Shown here: piece by piece, positions 10,273-19,468 of the stretch | Position numbering within the stretch: position 1 is the first letter of the stretch | How the letters are laid out: every line of letters begins with the position of its first letter | Source: Vibrio sp. HDW18 | GTDB lineage: Bacteria > Pseudomonadota > Gammaproteobacteria > Enterobacterales > Vibrionaceae | Length of the DNA stretch: 64,000 nt | NCBI RefSeq assembly: GCF_011306175.1 | Contig: NZ_CP049913.1 | Span: 1,612,001-1,676,000, forward strand | Direction of reading: 5' to 3' | Translations under genes and position numbers: made by a program | The notes under the pieces: generated by a model | Seen by the model: only the letters and a program-made list of their open reading frames with translations | Told to the model about the DNA's origin: nothing | The model's database searches: none

Positions 10273-10401
10273 CAATTCAGTCCACTCACGGGGGGCCACC
10301 CATTCATTCGAATGGCGCTGAGATCAAGCACTGCTTGGGACCCGCAATGACCGCGATGTTCGCGGTTTAACCTGAACCAGATAATGCTGGCGTAGGAATT
10401 G
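10273..10401 (+). promoter_or_regulatory. TPP riboswitch (thi box)
   Basis: Contains the conserved TPP-aptamer elements in order: CACGGGGGGCC, then CTGAGATCA, then GGACCCG, then CCTGAACCAGATAATGCTGGCGTAGGA. The P1 stem is CAATTC (10273-10278) with GAATTG (10396-10401). It sits 76 nt before the thiB start and should switch thiBPQ off when thiamine pyrophosphate is plentiful. The weak TTG start and nearby SD suggest control at translation initiation, but I did not resolve an anti-SD stem with confidence. Confidence 0.95.
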
Positions 10402-10477
10402 AGTTAGGTGTGCAGAATGCAATAATGGATGATTCTCTGCCTCCCTCAAGCCTGTGCCGCTCAAAGGAGAGCGAGCC

Positions 10478-11470
10478 TTGAAATTTCAACTGACTGAGGT
10501 TGCACTAGCAACCCTATGTGTTACCTCTGCAGCGTCTGCTGCGCCAATCCTCACTGTTTACACTTACGACTCTTTTGCCGCCGACTGGGGGCCTGCTCCG
10601 GCGATTGAAAAAGCCTTTGAAGCACAATGTGGCTGCGATGTGCAATTTGTCGCGTTAGAAGATGGCGTATCCATCCTCAACCGTCTGCGCTTAGAAGGCC
10701 GTAACAGCAAAGCGGATGTGGTGCTCGGGCTGGATAACAATTTAATTGCCGAAGCCAAACAAACCGGTTTATTGGCCACCCACAGTGTCGATACCAGCAA
10801 GGTAACATTGCCCAACGGTTGGCGTGACGATACGTTTGTACCTTATGACTATGGCTATTTTGCTTTTGTGTATAACCAAGAGAAGCTGACTAACCCACCG
10901 ACCAGCTTAAAAGAGCTGGTGGAAAAACGTGATGATCTGAAAGTGATTTATCAAGATCCGCGCACTTCAACACCGGGGCAGGGTTTGCTGCTGTGGATCA
11001 AGTCGGTGTATGGCGATCAAGCCGCACAAGCGTGGCAGCAACTGGCGCGCAAAACCGTGACCGTTACTAAAGGCTGGTCGGAAGCCTATTCGATGTTCCT
11101 GAAAGGCGAAGCGGATTTGGTACTCTCTTACACCACATCACCTGCTTACCATTTGATTGCGGAGAATGATCCGCGTTTTGCCAGCGCTCATTTTAGCGAA
11201 GGGCACTACTTGCAAGTGGAAGTCGCCGCCAAAGTCAAAACCAGTCACAATGGCGAATTGGCGGATCAATTCCTGCAATTTATGCTTAGCCCTGAGTTTC
11301 AACGCGTGATCCCAACCGGTAACTGGATGTATCCGGTCACCGCCGTTGAGTTGCCGGCTGGATTTACTCACTTAGCCCAGCCAGACCAAGCACTGTCATT
11401 CAGTGCTGAGCAAGTCGCACACCAGCGTAAAGCTTGGATCCGTGAATGGCAGCAAGCGCTGAGCTTGTAA
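10478..11470 (+). CDS. thiB: thiamine ABC transporter, periplasmic binding protein
   Basis: 330 residues. It binds thiamine/TPP in the periplasm and delivers it to ThiPQ. The start is TTG at 10478, with SD AAGGAG at 10463-10468. It gives a clean signal peptide (KFQLTEVALATLC...ASA, cleavage near residue 21), whereas the upstream ATG-like frame start adds residues before the SD. The mature region has TVYTYDSFAADWGPAPAIEKAFE, VPYDYGYFAFVYN and GWSEAYSMFLKGEADLVLSYTTSPAYH, all typical of ThiB. First gene of thiBPQ, under the TPP riboswitch. Confidence 0.95.
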   Translation: MKFQLTEVALATLCVTSAASAAPILTVYTYDSFAADWGPAPAIEKAFEAQCGCDVQFVALEDGVSILNRLRLEGRNSKADVVLGLDNNLIAEAKQTGLLATHSVDTSKVTLPNGWRDDTFVPYDYGYFAFVYNQEKLTNPPTSLKELVEKRDDLKVIYQDPRTSTPGQGLLLWIKSVYGDQAAQAWQQLARKTVTVTKGWSEAYSMFLKGEADLVLSYTTSPAYHLIAENDPRFASAHFSEGHYLQVEVAAKVKTSHNGELADQFLQFMLSPEFQRVIPTGNWMYPVTAVELPAGFTHLAQPDQALSFSAEQVAHQRKAWIREWQQALSL

Positions 11471-11479
11471 GGTGCCAGT

Positions 11480-13074
11480 TTGAATCACATTCCTCAATTA
11501 GGTTGGTGGGTCGCGGCGGGGATCGCGACCTTTGTCTGTGCCGCATTAGCGGCTCTGTTGTGGCAAGCTCCATCACTCAATCTGCAACTGATCTGGCAAG
11601 ATGCCTATTATTGGCATGTCACAAAATTCAGTTTCTATCAAGCCCTGTGCTCGACGCTGCTCAGTGTCGGATTGGCGATCCCGGTTGCCCATGCATTCAG
11701 CCAGCGCCGTTTCTCGGGGCGAGATTTACTACTCAAACTGTTTGCGATGACCTTAGTGTTGCCGGTGCTGGTGGTGATTTTTGGCTTGCTGGCGATCTAC
11801 GGTAACAGCGGTTGGTTAGCCCAATGGCTGCACCACTTTGGGCTATCACTGCCGTTTTCGATTTATGGCCTCAACGGCATTTTGCTCGCCCATGTACTGT
11901 TTAACTTGCCTTATGCCAGCCGTTTGCTGCTGCAAAGTTTAGAGGCGATCCCCAGTGAGCAACATAAATTGTGTGCTCATCTGGGCATGAGTCGTTGGCA
12001 GAAGTTTAAGTTGATCGAGTGGCCGCGTATGCGCCAGCAACTGCCACATGTGGCGGGCTTAGTGTTTATGCTCTGCTTTACCAGTTTTACCACCGTGATG
12101 GCGCTGGGTGGGGGCCACAAGCCACCACCATTGAACTGGCGATTTATCAAGCGATCAAATTCGATTTTGATTTACACATCGGCGCGCTGTTGGCGATTTG
12201 GCAAATGTTGCTGTGCACATTATTCACTCTTGGTGTGCAGTGGTTAGCGCCCTCTCGACCTTTCAGTCGCGTATCAAGCCAACTCGCGCATCGTTGGTTA
12301 CGCGATTCATGGCGCGCTAAGTTGTGGGATGCCGGTTGGATTATTGCGGTATCGGCTTTGGTGTTGCCGCCACTGCTGATGGTGTTGCTGGCTGGGATCA
12401 ATGCAAAATTGGCCAGTGTGTTGACCAGTAGCGCGTTTTGGTCAGCACTGCTGCACTCGGTGCAAGTGGCGAGTCTTGCCAGTAGCCTAGCGTTGGCGAG
12501 TGGGATCGCGATGTTGCTCACCAGCCGTGCACTGCGTTTAAAAGCCGCGCATCGTCGCGCGGGCGGTATTGAATGGGTGGCCAGTTTAATTTTGGTGACG
12601 CCGGGATTGGTGGTGAGTACTGGGCTATTTTTATTGCTGCGTAATATCACCGATGTATTTAGTGTGGCGTTTTGGATTGTGGTGGCGGTGAATGGCTTAA
12701 TGGCGTTGCCATATGTGGTGAAAACGCTCAGCCAGCCAATGTGGCATTTGGCCCGGCAGTATCAATGGTTATGTGCCAGTTTAGGTCTGTCCGGTTGGCG
12801 TCGATTTCGTTTGGTGGAGTGGCGCGCGCTGCGTAAACCTATCTCCCATGCGTTTGCGATTGGTTTCCTACTCTCGATGGGAGATTTAAGTGCGATTGCC
12901 CTATTTGGTAGCCAAGATTTTCGCACTCTGCCGCTCTATCTCTATCAATTGCTGGGCAGTTATCAGATGGATACCGCCGCAGTGGTGGCGTTGTCCATGC
13001 TGCTCATCAGTGTCGGCTGGTTTTATCTGCTGGAACGATTGTTGACTCAGCGTCAGAGAGGAGAGTCATGTTAA
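11480..13074 (+). pseudogene. thiP: thiamine ABC transporter permease ThiP, one-base frameshift
   Basis: Inner-membrane permease with two fused BPD-type halves, normally about 530 residues. The first half opens at TTG 11480 (NHIPQLGWWVAAG...) and includes the EAA-like loop AHLGMSRWQKFKLIEWP. It goes out of frame after MALGGG. The second half continues in another frame from about 12115 (PQATTIELAIYQAI) through a second EAA-like loop (ASLGLSGWRRFRLVEW) to 13074. The break lies in five Gs (12110-12114). A sixth G joins both halves into 531 residues. It is either a homopolymer under-call or a real lesion that would block thiamine import. Overlaps thiQ by 7 nt. Confidence 0.9.
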
Positions 13075-13781
13075 GGTTAGAAAAAGTGTGCTACGAGTAT
13101 GAGCACGAATGGTTTGAGTTTGATCTGCAGGTAGCAGCTGGCACGATTATGGCGCTGATGGGCCCCAGTGGTGCTGGTAAATCGACCTTGCTCAGTTTAG
13201 TCGCGGGTTTTATTGAGCCGGCTAGCGGCAGTATCAAGGTTAATGACCAGTCGCTGCTTGGTTTGGCGCCTTACCAGCGGCCATTTTCTATGCTGTTTCA
13301 ACAGCATAATTTGTTTGAACATCTGACGGTGCGCGACAATATTGGCCTAGGTTTGCACCCAGGGCTTAAATTGAGCGCAGAGCAGCGGCGGCAAGTAGAA
13401 CAAGCCGCGCGGCAAGTGGGGATTGCCGAGTATCTGGAGCGTTTACCCAATCAGCTTTCCGGCGGTCAGCAGCAGCGAGTGGCGTTAGCGCGCTGCTTCG
13501 TTCAACCCAATCCGATTTGGCTGTTTGATGAGCCTTTTTCAGCTCTTGACCCACTACTGCGTGAAGAGATGTTAGCTCTGGTTAAACAGTTGGCCGCTGA
13601 ACGCCAGCGCACGGTCGTGATGGTGACCCATCATTTAAGTGATGCGCGGGCGATTGCCAGCCAAGTGGCTTTCTTAAGTCAGGGTAAGGTACAAGTGGTG
13701 AGCGATTGTCAGGCGCTCAGTGTGCAGCATCCTCATCCTCAATTGGCGCAGTTTATTGCGGCAGCGGTGAGTGAGGCGTAA
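13068..13781 (+). CDS. thiQ: thiamine ABC transporter ATPase
   Basis: 237 residues. Cytoplasmic ATPase that drives ThiP. Walker A GPSGAGKST is at 32-40, signature LSGGQQQR near 129-136, Walker B LFDEPFSALD near 150-159, and the H-loop in MVTHHLSDA. The start ATG at 13068 overlaps the end of thiP, as usual for the thiBPQ operon. Intact. Confidence 0.95.
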   Translation: MLRLEKVCYEYEHEWFEFDLQVAAGTIMALMGPSGAGKSTLLSLVAGFIEPASGSIKVNDQSLLGLAPYQRPFSMLFQQHNLFEHLTVRDNIGLGLHPGLKLSAEQRRQVEQAARQVGIAEYLERLPNQLSGGQQQRVALARCFVQPNPIWLFDEPFSALDPLLREEMLALVKQLAAERQRTVVMVTHHLSDARAIASQVAFLSQGKVQVVSDCQALSVQHPHPQLAQFIAAAVSEA

Positions 13782-13812
13782 TAGCGCTTACTTAATCGTG
13801 ATGAATTGGCTA

Positions 13813-13843
13813 TAAAAAAGGTTAGCTTGCGCTAACCTTTTTT
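13813..13843. terminator. bidirectional terminator between thiQ and darP
   Basis: A6-GGTTAGC-TTGC-GCTAACC-T6: a perfect stem with A-run and T-run on opposite sides, serving the convergent thiQ and darP. Confidence 0.88.
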
Positions 13844-13884
13844 GATCCTCTTGCTTAACACGCGATGGCTTGTTGCCGAAGCTG

Positions 13885-14454
13885 TTATTGCGCTGAATCC
13901 AGATCGTCTTCACTCTGTTCTTCGATCTCTTGTTTGGCCAACATGGCTTCTTTTAGCAGTTGGAAGATCTCGCGTGATGATTTTGGCGGCTTATTGGTCG
14001 CTTTTTCTTTTGTGGCTTGACGGGCTAACAGACGCAGACGTTGACGATCCGCATCGGGATAGAGTGCCAGCGCTGCTTCAATCGCGCTATCGCCTTCTGC
14101 CACAATACGATCGCGCAACAGCTCTAACTTATGCAGCAAAGCTGTGGTTTGCGAATGTTTATTACGCACTTTATCCAATGCGGTTTGTAGCGGTTCTGGG
14201 TCAATATGGCGCATCAATTTGCCAATATATTGCAACTGGCGGCGACGGGCTTCATTTTTAAAGCGCTGGGCATCTTTAATTGCTTCTGCCAGTTCTTCGG
14301 TCAGAGGGAATTTAGCTAATGCTGATGGCTTGAGCTCAACCAGCTCTTCGCCCAGTTTTTGTAATGCCAGCATGTCGTTTTTCAATTCGGTTCTGCTGAC
14401 CCAAATGATCTCTTCTTCCTCTTCCCAAGGGGCTTTCTGATTTTTACGTGCCAT
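13885..14454 (-). CDS. darP: ribosome-associated protein DarP (YjgA, DUF615)
   Basis: 189 residues. YjgA/DarP binds late 50S assembly intermediates and promotes peptidyl-transferase centre maturation. The N terminus is acidic ([19 protein letters not shown]), followed by the family core [20 protein letters not shown]. The protein is highly charged and helical with no membrane segment. The SD AAAGAAG lies close to ATG 14454. Divergent from tldE, as in other gamma-proteobacteria. Confidence 0.92.
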   Translation of the reverse strand: MARKNQKAPWEEEEEIIWVSRTELKNDMLALQKLGEELVELKPSALAKFPLTEELAEAIKDAQRFKNEARRRQLQYIGKLMRHIDPEPLQTALDKVRNKHSQTTALLHKLELLRDRIVAEGDSAIEAALALYPDADRQRLRLLARQATKEKATNKPPKSSREIFQLLKEAMLAKQEIEEQSEDDLDSAQ

Positions 14455-14565
14455 CTTCTTTCATCATGATGAGTTATTTATGTCGGCTATTTTAGCAAGA
14501 ATCGTGGGGAGAAAGCGAAATTCTTGTTATCCTATTCACATTAATCACCCATGGTGGAATGAGAG

Positions 14566-15909
14566 ATGGATGTAAAAGAGCGAGTTGCGCTGCAGCGCCA
14601 AGAGCTGGAAGCCGCAGTGGCCAGAGCATTAGAGCTGGCGGCGGCGAGTTCTGATGCGGCGGAAGTAGCGATCACCAAAAGTACCGGATTAAGTGTTTCG
14701 ACCCTGATGGGCGAAGTTGAGAATGTTGAATTCAATAGTGATGGCGCATTGGGCATCACCGTCTATCGCGGTCAGTGCAAAGGCAGTGCTTCAACCTCGG
14801 ATTTGAGTGAAAAAGCGATCCGACAAACCGTGTTAGCGGCGTTGGATATTGCTCAGTACACTTCACCAGACCCTTATGCTGGACCCGCACCGCAAGAGTT
14901 GATGGTGCAGGAGATCCCAGATCTTGATTTATTTCATCCCGATGAGCCGGATCCGGATGTCGCTGCGCAAATGGCGATTGCTGCCGAGCAGGCTGCGTTA
15001 GGTTACAGCAAGCGGATTAAACAGAGTGATGGCGGTAGCTACGATAGCCATTATGGCCTGCGCGTGTATGGTAACAGTCACGGTTTATTAGCCAGCTATG
15101 CCTCAAGCCGCCACAGCATTAGCTGTAGTGTGATTGGCGAAGGGCGCAATGGCGAAATGGAGCGTGATTATAGCTATAGTGTCGCGCGTCATCGTGATGA
15201 TTTATGGACACCAGAAACCGTCGGTTTACAAGCGGCACAAAGCACGGTTAGCCGGCTTGATCCACACAAGCTGAAAACGGGTCAGTATCCGGTGATGTTT
15301 GCCGCGGATGTGGCAACCGGCTTAATCGGTCATTTGGTGATGGCGATCAGCGGTGGCAATTTATATCGTAAATCGAGTTTTTTACTCGATCATCTTGGTC
15401 AGTCGATCCTGCCCGCTTGGTTTAATATCAGCGAGCGACCGCATGTCAAACGGGGTCTAGCTTCGAGCCCATTTGATAGCGAAGGGGTACGTACCCAAGA
15501 TTTGGAGATCATCACCGATGGTGTGTTAGCGACCTATTTGCTGACCAGTTACGCGGCGCGCAAAATGCAGATGACCCCGACCGGCCATGCGGGTGGTATT
15601 CATAACTGGTATGTGAAATCGACTGGGCAAAATTACCAACAGATGCTCAAAGAGCTCGGTACCGGCTTGCTGGTTACTGAAGTGATGGGACAAGGCGTGA
15701 ATGTAGTCACTGGTGATTATTCACGCGGAGCGTCCGGTTTTTGGGTTGAAAATGGGGTGATTCAATATCCGGTAGCTGAAATTACCATCGCTGGCAACCT
15801 CAAACAGATGTTGCAACAGATCGTGGCTGTCGGCAGTGATATTGAAACGCGCTCACAGATCCAAACCGGTTCGATTTTGTTAGAAGCAATGAAAGTCGCT
15901 GGCGAGTAA
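14566..15909 (+). CDS. pmbA: metalloprotease TldE/PmbA
   Basis: 447 residues. TldE partners TldD to form a protease that processes small peptides (microcin B17, CcdA in E. coli). TldE supplies the non-catalytic half. Diagnostic segments include [15 protein letters not shown] near the C terminus and [21 protein letters not shown] near the N terminus. No HExxxH zinc motif is visible, as expected for TldE rather than TldD. SD GGAATGAGAG precedes ATG 14566. darP lies divergently upstream, the standard neighbourhood. Confidence 0.94.
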   Translation: MDVKERVALQRQELEAAVARALELAAASSDAAEVAITKSTGLSVSTLMGEVENVEFNSDGALGITVYRGQCKGSASTSDLSEKAIRQTVLAALDIAQYTSPDPYAGPAPQELMVQEIPDLDLFHPDEPDPDVAAQMAIAAEQAALGYSKRIKQSDGGSYDSHYGLRVYGNSHGLLASYASSRHSISCSVIGEGRNGEMERDYSYSVARHRDDLWTPETVGLQAAQSTVSRLDPHKLKTGQYPVMFAADVATGLIGHLVMAISGGNLYRKSSFLLDHLGQSILPAWFNISERPHVKRGLASSPFDSEGVRTQDLEIITDGVLATYLLTSYAARKMQMTPTGHAGGIHNWYVKSTGQNYQQMLKELGTGLLVTEVMGQGVNVVTGDYSRGASGFWVENGVIQYPVAEITIAGNLKQMLQQIVAVGSDIETRSQIQTGSILLEAMKVAGE

Positions 15910-15936
15910 ATTCGTTGTTTGGCTTGAGTTAAGCAT

Positions 15937-15965
15937 CAAAAAGCCGACGCTAAGTCGGCTTTTTG
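15937..15965. terminator. bidirectional terminator between pmbA and mgtE
   Basis: A5-GCCGAC-GCTAA-GTCGGC-T5 stem-loop between convergent genes, with A- and T-runs on either side. Confidence 0.88.
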
Positions 15966-15983
15966 GTGGCTGGTTGAGCGGCT

Positions 15984-17345
15984 TTAATGGACTATCAACA
16001 AGGTGGCTAAACCGAGAAATACCGATAAACCAATCACATCGGTCACTGTGGTTAATGCCATTCCGCCAGCCAGAGCTGGATCTATATTCATTTTTTTGAG
16101 CAAAATCGGGATCGAAACACCAGCAATGCCAGCCACAATTAGGTTGGTCATCATTGCCGCCGAGATGATCGCACCGAGCATCCAGTCGCCTTTCCATGCC
16201 ATGACAATCGTACCAATGATCAATGCCCACATAATGCCGTTGAGCAGGCCGATGGCCGCTTCTTTGAGCAGTAATTCGCGTTGGTTACTGTCACCGATAT
16301 GACCCAGTGCCAAGCCACGGATCACTAGCGCCACGGTTTGGTTGCCAGCGACACCACCCATAGATGGGACTATGGTCATTAATACGGCGACCGCGGCCAT
16401 CTGTTCTAGGGTGGCTTCAAACATATTGGAAACCGACGCTGCGGCTAGGGCGGCCAGCACGTTGGCTCCTAGCCAAATACTGCGTTTGCGCGCCGATTTG
16501 ACCACTGGAGCAAAGGTATCTTCATCATCATTCATACCCGCCATACTCATCATCGAGTGCTCGGCGTCTTCACGAATGATATCAACCACATCATCGATGG
16601 TGATCCGGCCCACCAGATGCTGATTTTCATCGACTACTGGCGCGGAAACCCAGTTACGCCGTTCGAACAGATTGGCGATGTCCGAGTCTTTCATATCGAC
16701 TTTGATCGCTTCATCGGCATCATCCATCACTTCACTGACCGCTACATCAGGTTGGGTAGTCAGCAGGGTCGAGAGTGAAAGGTGACCAATCAGTTTGCTT
16801 TCATCATCAATCACATACAGTGCATCGGTTGCTTCTGGTAGCTCACCTTTCATCCGCAAATAACGCAATACGACATCGACATCGACATCGGCGCGAATGG
16901 TGATCACATCGGTGTTCATCAAACCACCGGCGGTATCTTCTGGATAGGAGAGCGCGGTTTCTACTCGCAAGCGATCGGCGGCATCCATTTGTGCCAATAC
17001 TTCACGTGACACATCATCTGGCAAGCTACGTAAAACATAGGCGACATCGTCGATGTCCATGCCTTCGGTGGCTTCGGCAAGCTTTTCCGGTGCCATCTTG
17101 GACACCAGCGCGTCCTTGACGTCTTCATTTAGCTCATCAAGAATCTCACCGTAATCTTCAGGATCCGTCAGCTGCCACAGTACCTCACGCGCTTTACGTG
17201 GTGAGGCTTCCAGTAGATGAGCAATATCTTCTGGCTCCATGTCTTGCAGTTGGCGACGAACATGGACAAAGCGGCCGTTATCTAAGGCATCGGTGATTTC
17301 TTGGAGGGTGAGGTGAGCTTGGTCAAATTCGATTTGCTCGGCCAT
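15984..17345 (-). CDS. mgtE: magnesium transporter MgtE
   Basis: 453 residues, the usual MgtE size. Mg2+-gated channel of the inner membrane. The layout is a cytoplasmic N domain (about 1-130), two CBS domains (about 135-260, with VITIRADVDVDVVLRYL and APVVDENQHLVGRITIDDVVD), a connecting helix, then five membrane segments (about 285-453). The pore-lining GGVAGNQTVALVIRGLALG and the C-terminal TDVIGLSVFLGLATLL are recognisable. Start ATG 17345 with SD AGGGGGAAG. That SD is complementary to a segment about 120 nt upstream (separate entry). It may be read through from the rpoN-ptsO cluster. Confidence 0.95.
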   Translation of the reverse strand: MAEQIEFDQAHLTLQEITDALDNGRFVHVRRQLQDMEPEDIAHLLEASPRKAREVLWQLTDPEDYGEILDELNEDVKDALVSKMAPEKLAEATEGMDIDDVAYVLRSLPDDVSREVLAQMDAADRLRVETALSYPEDTAGGLMNTDVITIRADVDVDVVLRYLRMKGELPEATDALYVIDDESKLIGHLSLSTLLTTQPDVAVSEVMDDADEAIKVDMKDSDIANLFERRNWVSAPVVDENQHLVGRITIDDVVDIIREDAEHSMMSMAGMNDDEDTFAPVVKSARKRSIWLGANVLAALAAASVSNMFEATLEQMAAVAVLMTIVPSMGGVAGNQTVALVIRGLALGHIGDSNQRELLLKEAAIGLLNGIMWALIIGTIVMAWKGDWMLGAIISAAMMTNLIVAGIAGVSIPILLKKMNIDPALAGGMALTTVTDVIGLSVFLGLATLLIVH

Positions 17346-17347
17346 GG

Positions 17348-17490
17348 CTTCCCCCTAGGTTGGCGTTGGAATAATGGTCAGCATGGTAACTTAATTTACC
17401 CGCTTATTTAATAAGATCTTATTACCGATGGTCGATTTATTTGCTCGGTTTAGGCTTGGTTTGATGATTGACTCTCTACCTAGGGGCAAG
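17348..17490 (-). promoter_or_regulatory. candidate SD-sequestering leader of mgtE
   Basis: In the mgtE mRNA leader, CTTGCCCCTAGGT (complement of 17478-17490) can pair with ACCTAGGGGGAAG (complement of 17348-17360) over 12 of 13 positions. The second arm is the mgtE Shine-Dalgarno sequence itself, two nucleotides from the ATG. The ~117 nt between are AT-rich. It is not a recognised M-box or mgtA-type leader. Regulatory function is inferred from the pairing alone. Confidence 0.4.
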
Positions 17491-17531
17491 TCTACAAGAC
17501 GGCAAGCGCTAGTCGCGGAGCCTAGTGTGCT

Positions 17532-17810
17532 TTAATCATCTTCATCAAACTTCTGTTCGATCAACTGGCAGACCGCATTGAGCGCGGGTTGGGCTTGTGA
17601 GCCTTCAGCAGAGATCACCACCTGCTGCCCTTGTGCCGATTCAAGCATCAGTAGTCCCATCACGCTATCGGCGGTAGCCGTGCGGCCATCTTGGCTTTGC
17701 ACCGTGAGTATTGCATCAAATGATTGGGCCAATTGCACCAGTTTGATGGCGGCGCGGGCATGCAGGCCAAGGCGATTTTGGATCAGTACAGTTTGGCAGA
17801 GCTGCGACAT
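17532..17810 (-). CDS. ptsO: nitrogen-PTS phosphocarrier NPr
   Basis: 92 residues, HPr fold. It passes phosphate from EI-Ntr (PtsP) to EIIA-Ntr (PtsN), a regulatory rather than sugar-transport relay. The phospho-histidine is in RLGLHARAA (His17). The serine-46 region typical of Gram-positive HPr-kinase control is replaced by [12 protein letters not shown] chose ATG 17810 (SD AGAGG) over the GTG two codons upstream. Last gene of the rpoN-hpf-ptsN-rapZ-ptsO cluster, 8 nt after rapZ. Confidence 0.94.
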   Translation of the reverse strand: MSQLCQTVLIQNRLGLHARAAIKLVQLAQSFDAILTVQSQDGRTATADSVMGLLMLESAQGQQVVISAEGSQAQPALNAVCQLIEQKFDEDD

Positions 17811-17818
17811 AATCACCT

Positions 17819-18679
17819 CTAGGATTGCTGTTTTTCCAATGAAGTATGGCGAATTTGTACTTGATGTCCTTGCTCTGCAAAATATTCACCAAGCTGTTGG
17901 GTTAGGTAAACCGAGCGATGCTTACCGCCAGTACAACCAATCGCAATGGTCAGATAGCTACGGTTATTTTTTTCCAGCATGGGCAGCCAATATTCGAAGA
18001 AGGTTTGGATCTGCTGTTTGAGTTCCAGCACTTCACTATGGCTAGCTAAAAAGGCTTGGATGGGGGCATCTAGCCCAGTCAGTGGGCGCAGGTCGGGCTG
18101 CCAATGTGGATTGGGCAAAAAACGCACATCAAATACGTAGTCAGCATCGGTCGGTAAACCGTACTTAAAGCCGAAGGATTGAAACACCATGACTAAGTCT
18201 TTGCGCTCACGCCCCTCAATACGCATGCGTACCGTTTCACTCAGATCATGCAACGATTGATTACTGCTATCGAGTAGCAGATCGGCTTGCTCTTTGAGCG
18301 GGGCCAGCAGCTGCTTTTCCAGCTCGATGGCTTGGGCAAGAGAGGGTTTACTGTGGCTGAGTGATAGAGGGTGAATGCGCCGTGTTTCGCTATAACGTTT
18401 GAGTAGTGTTTCTGGATTGGCATCTAAAAACAGCATGCTGACATCGTTATTCTGCTTGAGCTGATTGAGCACATCCTGCACTAGCCCCGGCTCTTTGGGC
18501 AAATTGCGAATATCAATACTGACCGCGACGTTTTGCTGGCTACCTTGTACCGATTGAATGAAAGCGGGCAATAAGCTAACTGGTAGGTTATCGACACAGT
18601 AATAGCCTAAGTCTTCTAACACTCGTAATGCGACACTTTTACCCGCACCCGACTGGCCGCTGACCACGATTAAACGCAT
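17819..18679 (-). CDS. rapZ: RNase adapter protein RapZ
   Basis: 286 residues. RapZ (YvcJ family) binds GlmZ sRNA and presents it to RNase E, so tuning glucosamine-6-phosphate synthase to envelope precursor demand. Walker [11 protein letters not shown] lies at residues 8-17. The C-terminal RNA- and metabolite-binding domain has [15 protein letters not shown] and [11 protein letters not shown]. Full length, within the rpoN cluster, which is its conserved position. Confidence 0.95.
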   Translation of the reverse strand: MRLIVVSGQSGAGKSVALRVLEDLGYYCVDNLPVSLLPAFIQSVQGSQQNVAVSIDIRNLPKEPGLVQDVLNQLKQNNDVSMLFLDANPETLLKRYSETRRIHPLSLSHSKPSLAQAIELEKQLLAPLKEQADLLLDSSNQSLHDLSETVRMRIEGRERKDLVMVFQSFGFKYGLPTDADYVFDVRFLPNPHWQPDLRPLTGLDAPIQAFLASHSEVLELKQQIQTFFEYWLPMLEKNNRSYLTIAIGCTGGKHRSVYLTQQLGEYFAEQGHQVQIRHTSLEKQQS

Positions 18680-18698
18680 GAGGTTGACCTATTATTGA

Positions 18699-19154
18699 TT
18701 AATCATCAGGTTGATTAACCATGATGTCATACAGTTGCTGATCGCTTGCTGCGTTGCGCAGCTGTTTGAGGATCTGCTTATCGTTGAGGCGTTCTGCCAT
18801 GCAAGCTAAAGTTTTCAAATGTTCTTTACATTGTTCTTCAGGGACCAGTAGCGCAAACAGCAGGTCAACGGGTCGGTTATCAATCGCATCAAATTCAATC
18901 GGCTCTGCACATTGCAGTAAAACAGCAACCGCATGTTCACTGTTGGACATGCGTGCATGGGGGATAGCGATGCCGTTGCCAATTCCGGTACTGCCCATTT
19001 TTTCACGGCTGAGCATACACTCAAACAGCTCGGTAGAATTTTGACCAGTGTGAAGGGCAGCGACTTCGCTGATGATTTCTAGTGCTCGTTTTTTACTAGA
19101 ACATTGGACTGCACTTTTGGTGCAGTCCAATGAAAGTACTTCGCTCAATTGCAT
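18699..19154 (-). CDS. ptsN: nitrogen-PTS EIIA component PtsN
   Basis: 151 residues. EIIA-Ntr accepts phosphate from NPr and, depending on its phosphorylation state, regulates potassium uptake and sensor kinases in enterobacteria. The phospho-histidine is His66 in NGIAIPHARMS. VDLLFALLVPEEQCKEHLK is the conserved second half. Start ATG 19154 lies two nucleotides after the hpf stop, so translation is likely coupled. Confidence 0.95.
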   Translation of the reverse strand: MQLSEVLSLDCTKSAVQCSSKKRALEIISEVAALHTGQNSTELFECMLSREKMGSTGIGNGIAIPHARMSNSEHAVAVLLQCAEPIEFDAIDNRPVDLLFALLVPEEQCKEHLKTLACMAERLNDKQILKQLRNAASDQQLYDIMVNQPDD

Positions 19155-19156
19155 GA

Positions 19157-19444
19157 TTAATAACTACTTAGTTTTTCTTTATGCTTGTTCAATTGTCGAA
19201 CCAATTTATCCACCACACTATCGATGGCGGCATACATGTTTTCATCGTCCGCGTGGGCGTGAATTTCTGCTTGGTTTACGTGGAGCGTAGCTTCGGCGAT
19301 CTGACGCAGTTTTTCAACACGTAAAATAACTTGAATGTGATTAATGTGGTCGAAAAAACGTTCAAGTTTGTCAAATTTGGAGTGAACATAGTCTTGCATT
19401 GAATCGGTAAGATCAATGTGATGGCCTTGAATATTGATTTGCAT
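19157..19444 (-). CDS. hpf: ribosome hibernation promoting factor (short HPF)
   Basis: 95 residues, the short HPF form. It binds the 30S decoding region and promotes 100S dimers in stationary phase together with RMF. MQINIQGHHIDLTDSMQDYVHSK and LHVNQAEIHAHADDENMYAAIDSVVDKL are characteristic. Lies between rpoN and ptsN, the conserved gamma-proteobacterial order. Confidence 0.95.
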   Translation of the reverse strand: MQINIQGHHIDLTDSMQDYVHSKFDKLERFFDHINHIQVILRVEKLRQIAEATLHVNQAEIHAHADDENMYAAIDSVVDKLVRQLNKHKEKLSSY

Positions 19445-19468
19445 AGACTTTCCTTCTCTAGTTTAGGC

